DNA of 64,000 bases from the NCBI RefSeq assembly GCF_009905375.1, contig NC_133652.1, positions 116,774,721 to 116,838,720 of the forward strand. The letters run 5' to 3'. Below are positions 42,401 to 55,026 of the stretch, piece by piece. The position numbers and the translations under genes were made by a program. How positions within the stretch are numbered: position 1 is the first letter of the stretch; every line of letters begins with the position of its first letter. The notes beneath the pieces were generated by a model, which was not told where the DNA came from, did not search any database, and worked only from the letters and a program-made list of their open reading frames with translations. This DNA comes from Apium graveolens (Eukaryota > Streptophyta > Magnoliopsida > Apiales > Apiaceae).

Positions 42401-42875
42401 AAAAATGTGGTTGTACAAAAGAAGCTGATGATGATTACTTCAAGACTAGGAAGTATTATCTAGCAAAGATTTGAAGAACCAAGGAAATGAAGATGAAACT
42501 ACTTGAAGATCAGTTCAGTGCTAAAGGAAGAAGAATCTTTTATTTCAATTACTCAGGAAATCTGGAAATGCATAATTTGATCCAGAAAACCAGTCGCATT
42601 ATTTACAAGTCCCGGTACTTTACTTTTTCTAGTACATCTACATGATAACTCAACACGAGAACAACACTAGAACAGGACAAGTTAATAATACTACGTCTAC
42701 ACAAGAAATCAGAAGAAATGAAGACAAGGAAAATAAAAAGAATCAGAATATTAGAAGAAAGCTTGAAGTCTGTTTACAGATCACTGAAAGAAGTTCATTA
42801 ATATGATCATACCTCAGTGAAGAATAAAGGTTAAAGACTTTCAGGGTTTCAGAAATGATGAAGATTCAGTTTATA

Positions 42876-45058
42876 TGTAATATTTGGGATACATTTTGTA
42901 ATTATTTTTGGTCAATGAGTATATATTATGTATTTATTCTATATTTAATTTATTTATTTTATGAACTATTTGTTAAGTGACATATGTGGTTGGATATTTA
43001 AATATGATATGGTTTGAGTATTTTAATTTTTATATATCTAAAATAAAGTATAGATAATTGTCATATCTTTCTATTAATTTTTAGGTTGTTTTATGATTTT
43101 ATAAAAGATTTATGGATTTAATAAATTATTTTTCCAAGTAATTAAAAACTATTTTGTATGATTGGGAACCAACCGACTTCAACCGTTCTTACGTTTTTAC
43201 AACCCTAAACTCTTCCGAAAACTCCTTCCTAACCTAATTGCAATATTCCGAGCATTTTCCATGTTTTGACTTTTTCGATCCGGAGTACGGTTTTCCCCGT
43301 GCGGGTCCCAGCGTAATATTTTCAATAAAAAATTTATTTCGGTAAATCGATAAAACCCGTATTTTCGAGAAACGGGATCTTTTTATTAATCTATTATATT
43401 AGCATGTCGTAATACATGTAACCAAAGCGCTGAGACCAAGATCGCAGTTACAAAATGTATAGATTTGGATAATTATCCCAAAACCGGTATCGTTTTGGAT
43501 CTGTTTTCTCAAATAAACGTACTATTTTATATATGGTATGATCCAACGGGATACCAATATTCCGTAAATATAAATAGCCTTTACCGTATTTTATTTTGTA
43601 CAGAAAATCATTTGCAAACAGTAAATTATATAGTTTTCCAGAGAAAACCTTAATTTCATATTAGTTTCCGAGAATCAAAGCTTAATTTCAAGGCGTTACC
43701 AAAGTCCGATTTGAACGCTCGAGTACTCAAAACGAAGGTATTGAGGTGTACTATTAGAATCAACAAGTTTCATAACTGCATAATCAAATGTTTATTTTCT
43801 ATATTTTTATTTAATTTCGAATTATTTTGATTTAAATTATGAATTTTTATTCGAGATGTTGTTTGCATGATTGGATGTTGCATGTTGTAAATCTTTTCTT
43901 CCTGATGATTTTGGTATATTATATGACTGATTTGGAGTTCAATAACATGTTCAAAATTGAATTTTAATTTCAAATTTTAAAATTAGGGTTTATAACCCGT
44001 ATGAATGTTTTCAATTGAAATTGGGGGTTTTTGTTCTAGGGGTTATTAGATTTTTTGGTTGGTATCGATTTGTAGAGCTTGAAAAGAGGAATCGATTGGT
44101 GCTGGTCTCATCAATAGACGATACCGGAATCGAGCTGGCCGGAGCAAGAAAGAACTCGCCGTCCAGCGAGCCTTCTTCGAGCGTTTCCGGCCAACTCAGG
44201 GGTTATTAATGTGATTTGATTGCATGATTGTGTTCCTTATGAATTATAGATGTGATCTGGACCTCCTAGTGGTGTGAGGATGTCGGAATCGTGTTCTCCG
44301 GCGATGCTCGATCGTTTTTCTGGCGAGCCCTGCAAAATTACAGTTTAGTACCTATAGTTCTGTAGAAGATGAAGTTTAGTCCCAGAAGTTTTCACAGTTT
44401 GCAAATTTAGGATTCCTGTTTTAAAAATATTTAAAAATCATATTTTCTATCTATTTTAATTACTGAAATTTGATTTTAATTATTAAAAATCCTAAAAATT
44501 ACTATTTTAATTCTAAAAATTATTTCTAATTCAAAAAAAATCTGAATTAATTAGTTAATTAACTTGAGTTAATAATTAATTAGTTAATTGGTCAATTAAT
44601 TCAAAAATCAATTGATTAATTGATTTAATTAATTGTTAATTAATTGTTAATAAATTATTTAATTAGATTTAATTATTTATTTTAATTCCAAAATTATGAA
44701 AAATAGTTTCGAACTTTAAAATATTATTTTAAAATGTTTTCAAGGCTCGATAATTATGATAAAGTGATTTTAAAGTCAGATTCGAGCAATCAAATTTTGT
44801 TTATTGTTTTAAAATGATTCAACAGCCCTTTTTAATTCCGAAAAAATGTCTAAAAATTCGTATTAAATATCCGAAAAATCCTTTTAACATCAAATCCTCT
44901 TTGAAAAAGTATTTTCATCGAAGATTTTACGTGTTATGTGCTATATGTGAACCTATTAGCGTGTCATATGCGTACACGTGTATCGTTTGACTGTTTTAAT
45001 CGTAATTTTCAATCCGTAAATCAGATTTGGGTGAAACGATTGGTAGATCGAAGCTTAT
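42876..45058 (+). repeat. Interrupted Ty3/gypsy LTR (related to the LTRs at 45059 and 62375)
   Basis: Opens TGTAATATTTGGGATACATT and follows the 45059 LTR phrase by phrase (for example TATAAATAG at 43569, the CGGAGTACGG/GTGCGGGTCC block near 43280 and the late TTTCAATCCGTAAATC motif near 45008), but with many differences. It stops where the next element begins, opposite about 47270 of that LTR. It is an older LTR into which the downstream gypsy element inserted; the missing 1.3 kb should follow the right end of that element, off the window. Confidence 0.8.
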
Positions 45059-48000
45059 TATAATATTTGGGATATATCGTATAATTATTTTTGCTAATAA
45101 ATAAATGGTATGCATATTCAGTATTTATTCTGTGAATTATTTGTTAAGTGGTATATGTGTTTGGATATTAAAAAAATAATATAAATTGAGTATTTTAATT
45201 TTTTTATATGTCCAAAATAAAATATAGATAATTGTCATATCTTCCTATTTATTTTTATGATGATTTATGGTTTTATAGGAAATTTATGGATTTAATAATT
45301 TTTTTTACGAGTATTTATAAACTATTTTATATAATCGGGAACCAGCCGACTTCACCCTTTTTACGTTTTTATAACCTGAATCTCTTCCAAGAACTCCTTC
45401 CTAACCTAATTGCAATATTCCGAGCATTTTCTATGTTTTGACTTTTTCGATCCGGAGTACGATTTGTCCTGTGCGGGTCCTGGCGTAATATTTTCGATAC
45501 AAAATTCGTTTCGGTAAATCAATAAAACTCGTATTTTCGATAAACGAGATCTTTTTATTAAACTATTATATTATCACCTCGTAATACGTGTAACCAGACA
45601 CTGAGACCAAGACCGCAGTACAAATTGTACAGATTTGGATAATTATCTCGAAAACCGGTACCGTTTGGATCTGTTTTTTTATAAATAAACGTATTATTTT
45701 ATATCCGTAATGATCCAACGGGGTATTAATTTTCCGTAAATATAAATAGCCCTTATTGTAATTTATTTAGTACATAAAATCATTTACAATCAGTAAAATC
45801 TATATAAAACAGAGAAAATACTATATTTATAAACTGTTCTTCGTAATCAAACCTAAATCCGGAGGCGTTATCGATATCGGATTGAGGCGTACATATACTC
45901 GAATCGAAGCATGATAAATATCCTATCTGATTCAACCATCGATTTTAACCCAGAATCAAAGGTTAATTTCTTATAAACTGATTTATATTCGATTTTTTAA
46001 GAATTATAATTAGGGTTTTGAGTTCGAGCAATTGTTTAAATGATTTGATGATTACATGTTGTAGATCTTTTCTTCCGGATCATTTTGGTATATTATATGC
46101 TTGATTTGGAGTTCAATAACATGTTCAAATTAGGGTTTGATTCTCGAATTGTATAATTAGGGTTTATACTCGTTTGAATGTTCTTGACTGAATTTGGGGG
46201 TTTCTTATTTAGGGATTTATAGACGTTCTAGAGGGGTGGGTTTTGTTCCTTATGAAATTTGCAATCGATTAGTCTTGCCAATCGACGAGCCCTGTAGGGG
46301 ACGTGTTGTTGAATTGAAGTTTTCGTCGGTATTCTTGGGAGTTTTGGTCGGATTTCTATTTTCAGCTATTGTTTGGTTCGATTGTGGCTTGATTTGAACT
46401 CTGGGAACGATTTAGAATGAAAACCCTATCTGAATCACACGGAACCATCTTATTTTTGCTCAAATCGGGGCTCGCCGGAGTTGTTTTCCGGTCGCCGGAT
46501 TCTGGGTTCATAAAGAACCCGTTTCTGTTCTTTGCGACCCGAAATACAACCCGGTTCCCGATTTTGATCCAGATTTTTGTAAAATCAATTCTTGATTCCT
46601 GTTTTTACAGTTTAGTCCCCTAGGGTTTTCAAAATTTGCAAAAATTTGATTTATGTTTCAAAAAGTTTTAAAAATCAGATTTCTTTTATAAATTCATTTC
46701 CAAAATTGACTTTTATTTTCAAAAATTCCAAAAATCATTATTTTTAATTCTAAAATTCATTTTTAATTCAAAAATAAATATAAATTACTTAATTACTTAA
46801 TTTTAATTAATAATTGATTAATTGATCAATTAATTTAAATATTAATTGATTAATTAGTTTAATTATTTATTATTTCACTTTAATTGATTATTTAATTTGA
46901 TTTAAAAATCCTGAAAAATAGTTTCGAGCTTTAAAATGTTATTTTAAATTATTTTCAAGGCTCGATAATTATTATAAAATTATTTTAGAGTCAGATTTGA
47001 GTAATCAGACTCTGTTTATTACCCGAAATTGATCCCACGACTCGTTTTGACCCCGAAAAATGTTTTAAAAATCATATTAAATACCTGAAAGAGTGTTTAT
47101 GACCCGAGACCTCTCTATAAATGGAATTTCATTAGTTGTTTGGCGTACTATGTGTTATACGTGACTTGTTTGTTAGGCTATTGGTCTATATGTTCGGTGT
47201 TTATTTGTTTTTAGCATAACTTTCAATCCGTTAATCGGATTTGTATAAAACTAGTGGTAGATAGAAGTGTATACCGAGTAGAATCATATGAGTTGAGTAT
47301 TGATAGATACTTATGTTATATGAACAGAAGAGGCCAGGCATAGGAAAGGAAAGCAAGTAGTCGAGGAGTAAGAGAGTTTGATTGAAAGTTAGTGAAGTAT
47401 AGTAGACTAATACCAGACAAGTGTTCTGAACTTTCTCGAGATATGTTGTGAATAGTTGATAGTTCTATTTTATATTACAAGTGCTTTGAAGCACTGAACC
47501 CTAAACCTTGATTCCAGTTATTGATCTTTGAACCGTAAACCTTATTCTTTTTGAACCATTGATTTTTGAACACCCGAATACGAACCACCGATATATGATA
47601 CTACTCCACAAATACATACAAACTAAATACCGAACACAAAAACAAGATTCACTTACATACTCAAACCATTATACCTTATTTATTAAAAAACCAAATCCTT
47701 GTATCTTTGAAACTTTGATTCTTTTGTTATCCGATTCTTTCACCAGCTGATAGCCATTCTTTGGAATTGCTATTTTGTTTCCTTGTGAAGATTGATACCC
47801 ATCTCTTGATTGAAATATCCCATGTTGATTATAATTCCGTTTATTGCTTTACATTGTTTATTTTGTTAGAGTTATAGAATTGGATTGTTTTATAAAATTG
47901 TGGACCAGATTCGAGGTCAGACCATATTTATGGTCAACTTAGGCCAATGTGTGCCGTGGATACAGTAATTAGAGCAGAGCTGTGTGCCTTGCTCGGGGTT

Positions 48001-48538
48001 AGTGCATGACTGATCAGCAGCCTAACCTTGGTTTTTAAAATAAAAATATAATATCCAATTCTATATCCTTATTCATTGTTCCCTTGATACAGTAACTCAT
48101 TTTGCTTGATCATTTTATTCTCAGTATTGTCAATGTGACTTGCTGAGCTAGTTAGCTCATTTGTGCGATGTTGTTTATGTTCTTTTCCATTTAAGAAGGC
48201 ACCTGTTGGTAGCGAGGATCCCCAATCCAGTGCGAGAGCTAGGGGTCCAGGTTAATCGAGTTAAGCTAGCTGACAGCTTTTGAGATAGTTTAAGTTTGTA
48301 AAGTTTGTAATGATGTTTATTATTCAGTCGTAAGTTTGAATAGTTGGGATTTGGACGTTTGTAATATAAGTGTGTGTGTGTGTGGCTTGTGTGCATACTT
48401 TAACCTGTTACGGTCCATGGTAGTTGGTAAGTAGGGTCACTGCATATTTTTATTATTTTTATTATTATTATAAGCAGGTTATAAATAAGGTATGTGTGTG
48501 GACCCCAAACTTCTGACCCGGGTTTGGAGGGTGCCACA
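45059..48538 (+). repeat. 5' LTR of the gypsy element
   Basis: 3,480 bases. It begins TATAATATTTGGG where the 3' LTR has TGTAATATCTGGG, so the invariant TG is TA here. It closes GGTGCCACA just before the primer site. TATA box (TATAAATAG) at 45741-45749. Very similar to the 1.6 kb of 3' LTR that is visible. A (TG)n run lies at 48371-48384. Confidence 0.9.
45741..45749 (+). promoter_or_regulatory. TATA box in the gypsy 5' LTR
   Basis: TATAAATAG, also at 43569-43577 in the interrupted LTR and as TATAAATGG at 63055-63063 in the 3' LTR. Confidence 0.5.
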
Positions 48539-48541
48539 GGT

Positions 48542-48554
48542 TTGGTATCAGAGC
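48542..48554 (+). promoter_or_regulatory. Primer binding site (initiator tRNA-Met), gypsy element
   Basis: TTGGTATCAGAGC three bases after the LTR end. Confidence 0.87.
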
Positions 48555-48736
48555 TACAGGTTATAAGTCACTGACACAAGCCTAGATTGACGGGAATGGG
48601 TAGAGGGTTAGGATTAGAAGTAAGAAATAGAAAGATAGAACGTCGAGAGGTTGAATGCGACAATATAATAGGTATTAGTATAAATCACGTTGTGGTTCGA
48701 GATTCTTATTTTGTGATATAATTTCAGATAGCAGCG

Positions 48737-49248
48737 ATGGCCGACTCTTTCATCCCCGTATCAGCTGATCACTCAGAGCCCTCAGTTGGAGGACCATCTT
48801 CAGATCCACATCCTGTTGTCCCACCAGTGTTGGCTATTTTACCTCCACCTGTGTTGCAGCCTGTACCATTGCAGGCCATTCCACCCCCAGGCATGAGGGG
48901 CCTATTAGAGGATCCCCACCTGCTGATTCAGGTTTTACTGGTCACTCAGTTACAGGTGTACCTTTTCAGTTCTCTTTATATCCTGTTCCGCATCAGCAGT
49001 TTGAGGTTTGTCTTATAGAGCAGCGACACCTTCAGGGTCAGATTCAGGAGTTATTGCATATTTTTCGTACTCGAGATATTGGATGTGGTGAGAGGCGACT
49101 CAGAGAGAGGCTTCCGGCGTTTCGGAGAGCAGCTGCTGTGAGGATTGTTGAGGCTACTCATGAGGATATCATCCCTGATTTTCTTGTGGAGTGGACTAAG
49201 TGGGTTATAGAGGAGCTTGATGAGATTGGAGGTCCAGACTTTCCTTGA
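48737..49248 (+). pseudogene. Small ORF upstream of gag in the gypsy element
   Basis: An ATG at 48737 opens MADSFIPVSADHSEPSVGG, Pro/Ser-rich for about 55 codons. A frameshift near 48900 moves the frame, which then reads through a helical, Arg-rich part (RRLRERLPAFRRAAAVRIVE) to a stop at 49246. Ancestrally this was probably one ORF of about 170 codons. It does not resemble gag, which begins about 480 bases later, and I do not recognise the product. An extra ORF in this place is not a standard chromovirus feature as far as I know. Confidence 0.6.
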
Positions 49249-49724
49249 GCCAGAGAGACAGAGGCACAGAGATGGAGATGTTGAGCTGTGCTGTTGTGAT
49301 TGTTTAGTATGTAGAGTAGTGTGTAATATGTATTAGTAAAATTTTGGGTTGTATTTATAGACTAGATCTGCTGACTAGTGAGTAGGTTTATTGTACCCTT
49401 TTGCTTTTACTTTTGAAGCGTTTTAACGCTTGTACCACCTAAAACTTTTGATCTATATATATCAGTACCTTTTCCTTTCCAGCATTGTCATTTACATTAT
49501 TGCAACTGTTTTATTTTACTTTACATATTGTACCAGTTATACCTCTTGTGATACCATGTACCCTACCCCTTTAACTGTTTACATTCTATAAAGAAGCATG
49601 CAATTTACTTAGTCCAACTGTTACAACTGTTTTAAAAAAAAGATATTTCTATTTTACAAAACTTTTCTTTTATGCAAAGAATTTGATTTAAAAGCTAAAT
49701 GAGTTGTTTGATTCTTTACAGAAA
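49249..49724. other. Spacer between upstream ORF and gag
   Basis: T-rich non-coding leader. It ends TTGATTCTTTACAG at 49721, which resembles a splice acceptor four bases before the gag start position. Confidence 0.4.
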
Positions 49725-51509
49725 ATAAATCCCAGAAGAAATACCCGCACCAACACCCAGAATGAAGAAACCAACAACAACAACCAAGATAAAACCAACC
49801 AGAATGCAAACCCAGGACCCATAGACCCAACAATAGCCCAGATTCTTCAGATCTTGGCTCAACAAATAGTTCACCTAACTCAACAACAACAAAGACAGAC
49901 CAATCCCCATATAATTTTCAAAACTTTTCAGGCGGTAAACCCACCTGAATTCAAGGGTTCCTTTGATCCAATTAAAGCGAATGTTTGGTTAAAGGAAATA
50001 GAAAAGTTATTTTCTTTAGTTAAGGTAAAGGAAGAACAGAAGGTTGAGTTTGCAAGTTATTATTTGAAGAATGAGGCCACCTATTGGTGCGAACTGTGAA
50101 GACATTAGAAGGTACATATGTTATTACTTGGGAAAGGTTCAAAGAGTTGTTTCTAGAAAAATATTTTCCTCAGTTTGTTCAGGACCAGATGGAGTTGAAG
50201 TTTTTGGAGCTAAAGCAAGGAAGTATGTTGGTAGCTGATTATGAGAGTAAGTTTGAGGAATTATCAAAATTTGTGCCATCATATGTGGACACTGACAGGA
50301 AGAAGGCCAAGAGATTCCAGCAAGGTCTGAAGCCATGGATTAGAGGGAAGGTAGCCATATTTGAATTGGATACCTATACAGGAGTTGTACAGAAGGCCAT
50401 GATTGCAAAAACTGAGAGCGAGATGTCATAGAAAGAAAAGGAACGTAAGAAGAGGAAGTTTGAATGGAATGAAGGACAATCACAATCAGGGAAGTTTCCA
50501 AATTTTAAAAAGGGAAAGTTTCAGCCAGGGAGAAATTTTAATTTCAAGAAACAGAATGCAGGCGACGGGGGTCAAGGCAACCGTCCAGTCAATGTGAACT
50601 ATCCAAATCAGTTGAGGCTAACTTTTCCAGATTGTCAGGTATGTGGGAAAAAGCACGGAAAAATTTGTAATAAGTTGAACGTGGTTTATTTCAAGAGTAA
50701 TCAGAAAGGGCACTATTCGAGAGAGTGCCGCAACCCGCCACCAAGAGAGCAAGTGAGCAAGGATCAGCCTACCCGGAATCCAGCAATTAAGGTTCCAGCT
50801 ATTGGATTTACATGCTTTAAATGTGGAAAGCCAGGACATATAGCCAGGGATTGCAAGATACCAGCCCCAGTCAGTAATGCATTGAGAATTATGGGATCTA
50901 CTCCAGCGGTAAATGAGACTCCAAGGGCTAGAGTTTTTGATATGTCTGTGAAGGACGCTATTCAGGATACTGATGTCGTGGCGGGTACACTTAATGTGAA
51001 TTCTTTATGTGCCAAAGTGTTAATAGATTCGGGAGCAACTCGATTGTTTATTTCTCAAGATTTTGTTAGTAAGTTAAATTATCCAGTTGAGTATTTACAT
51101 GAAATAATGACTGTGGAATTAGCAAATCAAGAACGTATATCTATTAATCAAGTTTGTGGGAATTGTGAAATTGAGATTTCTGGTAATAAGTTCTGTGTGG
51201 ATTTGATACCATTTAAGCTAGGAGAGTTTGACATTATCTTAGGAATGGATTGGTTATCTAAGCACGATGCCCAAATAGATTGTCGAAATAAGAAGGTAAT
51301 GGTGAAGACGCCAGATGAAAGGATAGTAACGTTTAAGGGCCAGAAGAAAGCAAAGAAGTTATTAACAATGATTCAAGCCAAAAGGTTGATACGACAAGGA
51401 TGAGAGAATTTCATTGCATATGTAATTGATAGAAGTCAGGAGCCAGCAAAACTTGAAGATATTCCGATAGTTAATGAATTTCCAGACGTGTTTCCCGATG
51501 AGTTACTAG
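49725..51509 (+). pseudogene. gag and protease of the gypsy element
   Basis: The start position reads ATA-AAT-CCC-AGA, so the expected ATG (MNPRRNTR) has become ATA. The Asn/Gln-rich head is followed by the retrotransposon gag core (FKGSFDPIKANVWLKEIEK). A one-base loss near 50090 shifts the frame; the core continues 50084-50431 and then stops (TAG, 50429). From 50594 there is a degenerate knuckle (first Cys is Tyr: VYFKSNQKGHYSREC), a good CCHC knuckle CFKCGKPGHIARDC and the aspartic protease with IDSGAT and ILGMDWL. A TGA at 51401 follows. Sequence then runs EFPDVFPDELL up to the Copia insertion. Confidence 0.9.
51505..51509 (+). repeat. Target site duplication, left copy (ACTAG)
   Basis: ACTAG directly before the TG of the nested Copia element, repeated at 59498-59502. 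Confidence 0.95.
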
Positions 51510-53167
51510 TGAAAGGAATATGTCCTAAGTCCAATCATGTATTAGGATTTAGGAATAACTTCCTGTGTAATCTGTTTTGATTTCATTGATATTAATAAAA
51601 GACTTGTTTTGTTTTTATTACGGGCTCTATCTATTTAAGTGTTTAAATAAGATATACCATAGTTTAGAGTAAAGCTTTTATGGATTATGATGAGATCATA
51701 ATAGTGAGACCTAAAAGACGATAACTCTAAACTTAAATAGTTCCTGGTCATAGGATTACTAACTGGTAATTAATAATCCGCAAAGATCGGTACATACTAT
51801 GCTTGCTTCATTATGAAGGATGTCTGTTCTCATAGACATTTGTGTGATGACACTATAGCTAGTATGTAGGTGCTTATTATAGAATAAGTTCACTGAACAT
51901 GACTCGCACAGCTGAACAACTGATGGATTTCACTCACGGTCATCAGTTGTTCACATAGTGATAGTTGTACAAGTATCCTTAGACTTGAGGTCATCATAGT
52001 AATCTTGTGTCCACTGAACTATGCTTTGGTTTAGTTCTTAGTCTCCAGGAACAATTATTAGGGCTCTACTGGGTATAGGAATTTGTACACGAAGATAGTG
52101 TATGATCAATAAAGGATCTACCCCTTCCAGTGAAGGAAGCGAATGTTCAAGGCTGATCCACTTATGCTAGTTCAGGAATCTCTGACCAGAGTGAATGAAA
52201 TTAGAAAGGAGTTTCTAATTTGCATAGAACTACGCATAGTAAATGGTAAGCAAGTGATTAAATTAGATAGGCTTGACACGAGATCCATGCCTTGTATTTA
52301 ATCGGGACATTGTAGGGTAGAAAGAGTTTATTGTACGGTAACTATTCACTGAATAGGTTCTTGGTATTCTAAGCAGTGAATTCATATTATCCGGATAGTC
52401 GTGATATGCTGAGAAGTATCCCTCACGATGTAGAATAAATGTGATTAATTAATTAATCATATTTAATAAATTAGAGAATTTATATAAATAATGATAAAAT
52501 AGTTTTATTATTATTTATTTCTACTACCGGCTTAATATTGAACCTACAGGGTCACACCATAAAAAGCGAATGATTTAATGGTGGAGGAATTAATTAATAA
52601 TGGCTGATAATTATTTATTTATGAAATAAATAATTAATTGGCAAATTTAATAATTGATTAAATGAGATTTAATTGATTATAAATTAATTCAGAAAAGTTC
52701 TTAATATTATTAATTAAGGATTTAATTTTTGGAAATTAAATCAAGAGAGAGAATTATTTCTAAAGTGTTTAGAAAAAGGATTAATAATTAAAAGGTGTTT
52801 TAATTATTAATGAGAATAATAAATGGGATAATAATAATAATATTTATGGGAAAATTTCAGCTGAAAATTTTGCCTATAAATATACTATTATAGACCCTAT
52901 ATTTTATTCGAACCCAAAAACCCAAAAGTTTTAGAAAACCAAATTCTCTCCACCTCCTCCTCTTTAACGTCGTTTTCTTGGTGGATACTGGTGGAGTGCT
53001 TCACGTTTGAGGAACAGCTGCTAAGGATCCCCGATCGTTGCTCTTGGATCGCACAGTAAAGGTTAGTAATCGATCCCTATATTTTTACCATGATTTATAT
53101 GCTTTTATTTGGATTTTATGTGTGTAAAAGTATTTTACCATGCCTCCGCTACGATTAAAATCCAACA
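51510..53167 (+). repeat. 5' LTR of the nested Copia element
   Basis: 1,658 bases, TG...CA. TATAAATATA at 52875-52884 is the likely promoter TATA. The partner LTR is at 57836-59497. Confidence 0.95.
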
Positions 53168-53180
53168 ATGTTATCAGAGC
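53168..53180 (+). promoter_or_regulatory. Primer binding site (tRNA-Met type), nested Copia
   Basis: ATGTTATCAGAGC directly after the LTR, one base off the usual TGGTATCAGAGC. Confidence 0.75.
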
Positions 53181-53626
53181 ATAGGTTGTATGCATATAGA
53201 TCTGTGGTAAAAATTTCAGAATTTTATGTGCTTGTATGAATTAATTATGATTTTTACAAGTTATATCATGAATTAATTTTGTCTGATGAGAAATCGTTTC
53301 TCAGAATAATTTTGAATGTTGATCTGGGTTCTACAAGTGTTGTAGATCGTCTGGGTATTTTTTTCATAATTTTATGATGTATAGATTTTTTATTATGAAT
53401 TTTGGAAGATCTTGTAATTAAATTCGTAATTAAATAAATCATATATATATATATTATTTGTAAGTATATATATATTGCATCTGCTGTACTGCTGTTGCTT
53501 GTCTGTCTACTACTGCACGGAATAAGACACAGGACAGAGTTGACAACAAAGGTACGGCGGAACGGAAATCCGTGCGAGGGAAAAGACGGCGGCTGTTGCA
53601 GGAAAGAAAAAAAAAGAGGGGTGTCG

Positions 53627-53758
53627 CGCATTCCGGGAATGCGTTACACCCTGTGGCGCATTCACGGAATGCTTTACACCTTGTAATTGGTTAAAAGGGT
53701 TGTAACGCATCACTGGAATGCGTTACAGGGCTTGTAACGCGTTCCTGTAATGCGTTAC
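53627..53758 (+). repeat. Four tandem imperfect palindromes in the Copia leader
   Basis: Four related inverted repeats with cores GCATTC/GAATGC or GTAACGC/GCGTTAC. First: 53627-53643, 8-base arms around one base, perfect. Second: 53658-53672, 6-base arms. Third: 53702-53726, 9-base arms. Fourth: 53734-53758, 7-base arms. Each is followed or flanked by GTTACA. They would form hairpins in the RNA leader. No ORF crosses them convincingly. Confidence 0.85.
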
Positions 53759-54528
53759 AGCCCGACTGTTTACATTAAAATTGATTTTCTGGGAGTTTTG
53801 TAACTCCGTTTTAGGCGTGCAATATACCGTTGGATTCTTTTTTCCGAGACAGATCTAATGGAGTGATCAATTTTAGTTTATATAAAAGTTTTGAACTGTT
53901 TATATTTCCATGAAGTGTTTTAAAGCTGTTTTTAACTGTTTTAACTGCTTTTAAATGCTTCATGTGATACATAGAGATGTATAATGCTTAGACTAATGTG
54001 CTAGATGATATAACATGCCTACCTTGATGTTTATTCATGTTTATATATGTGATATATGCTTAGTTTATCATGCGATGATAGATTTAGGTGAACTTAAATG
54101 AACATAAAGCGTTTGTTAGACAACCTAGTATAGTGAAATTATTTCATAACCTTAATAATAATATTATGAATACAATCATGAGAATCTTGTGTTTATGAAA
54201 TACGTAATTGAATATGAATTTTTGATATGAGAGAAAGGATGATTCTGTCAACAACAGATTTCTATCTGTAAGAAAGGGTTATTAAGTGACGCCTCTTGAC
54301 AATGCTCCACCCGATCTGGGAATCATCTGATTATTGATTATTGATTTGAAATATTTAATTTAAAAGGAAGAATCTCTTTATAATATGATTATGATTGTAA
54401 CGTAATATAATCCCTCTAAAATTAAATAATATCAAGTAGTAATTGGCCAATGACACAACGGGCTTGTGTCGGTCATAGCCTTCCAACATGATAGAAAAGT
54501 AGTTCTTTTTTTTGAATCATTGTCATTT

Positions 54529-54825
54529 CGTGCCACAGCCGAGGGCTTTGATTTTGAAATAAGAAATACTTGTCTATTACATAGAGATGTGTACATTGAA
54601 TAAGAATCTAAAGGTCGTTACGTGCCACAGCCGTGGGCCTTTGGGGACTGATTCAATTGTATAGAATGTTGGGTTAGACTTGACTTAGAATATTGAGTTT
54701 GTCGTGCCACAACCGTGACTCAATTATTCAAGAGGCTAAAGTTTGATTAGGGAATAACATTAGATGTAATTGACAAGAGTTGTCTGCCTATTGAACATTA
54801 CATGGCGTTTCGTGCCACAGCCGGG
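54529..54825 (+). repeat. Four CGTGCCACA repeats in the Copia leader
   Basis: CGTGCCACAGCCG or CGTGCCACAACCG begins at 54529, 54621, 54703 and 54811, spacing 92, 82 and 108 bases, between AT-rich spacers. It lies 200-500 bases before the gag start. Non-coding. Confidence 0.85.
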
Positions 54826-55026
54826 GTTGTGTAATGGAATGTAGGATCCCTATTCCTACTAGCATTATGAATGCTTAATTTTTTACGTAGGGGATTGAAT
54901 AAATTAGATAAACTAGTGGGAGCCACTTATGAATAAAGACCCGATTCATATAGTGTTTTGAAATGAAATTGAATATTTGCTAAGTGTTGTTATGTGTTTA
55001 TCATTTACAGATTTACTTTGTACGTT

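Larger units (their letters stand above)
40508..42875 (+). mobile_element. Old Copia relic, right half
   Basis: Resumes the relic interrupted at 27119. It holds a decayed ORF2 (40860-41340) and then non-coding DNA, and ends where a gypsy LTR begins at 42876. No LTR of its own is recognisable. Confidence 0.6.

Noticed and set aside
43465..48400. Short ORFs of 60-75 codons inside the gypsy LTRs
   Set aside because: They do not persist between the three LTR copies and have no protein features.
49704..49724. gag start at 49704
   Set aside because: The codon is TTG, not ATG; alignment with the expected MNPRR start puts the start at 49725, where ATG has become ATA.
53266..53713. ORFs on both strands across the Copia leader palindromes
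   Set aside because: They follow from the inverted repeats and GC-rich leader; the LTR-gag layout places this in untranslated RNA.
54994..55026. Upstream extension of the nested Copia gag ORF
   Set aside because: The frame opens with GTG and no ATG; the ATG at 55027 gives the usual gag opening.
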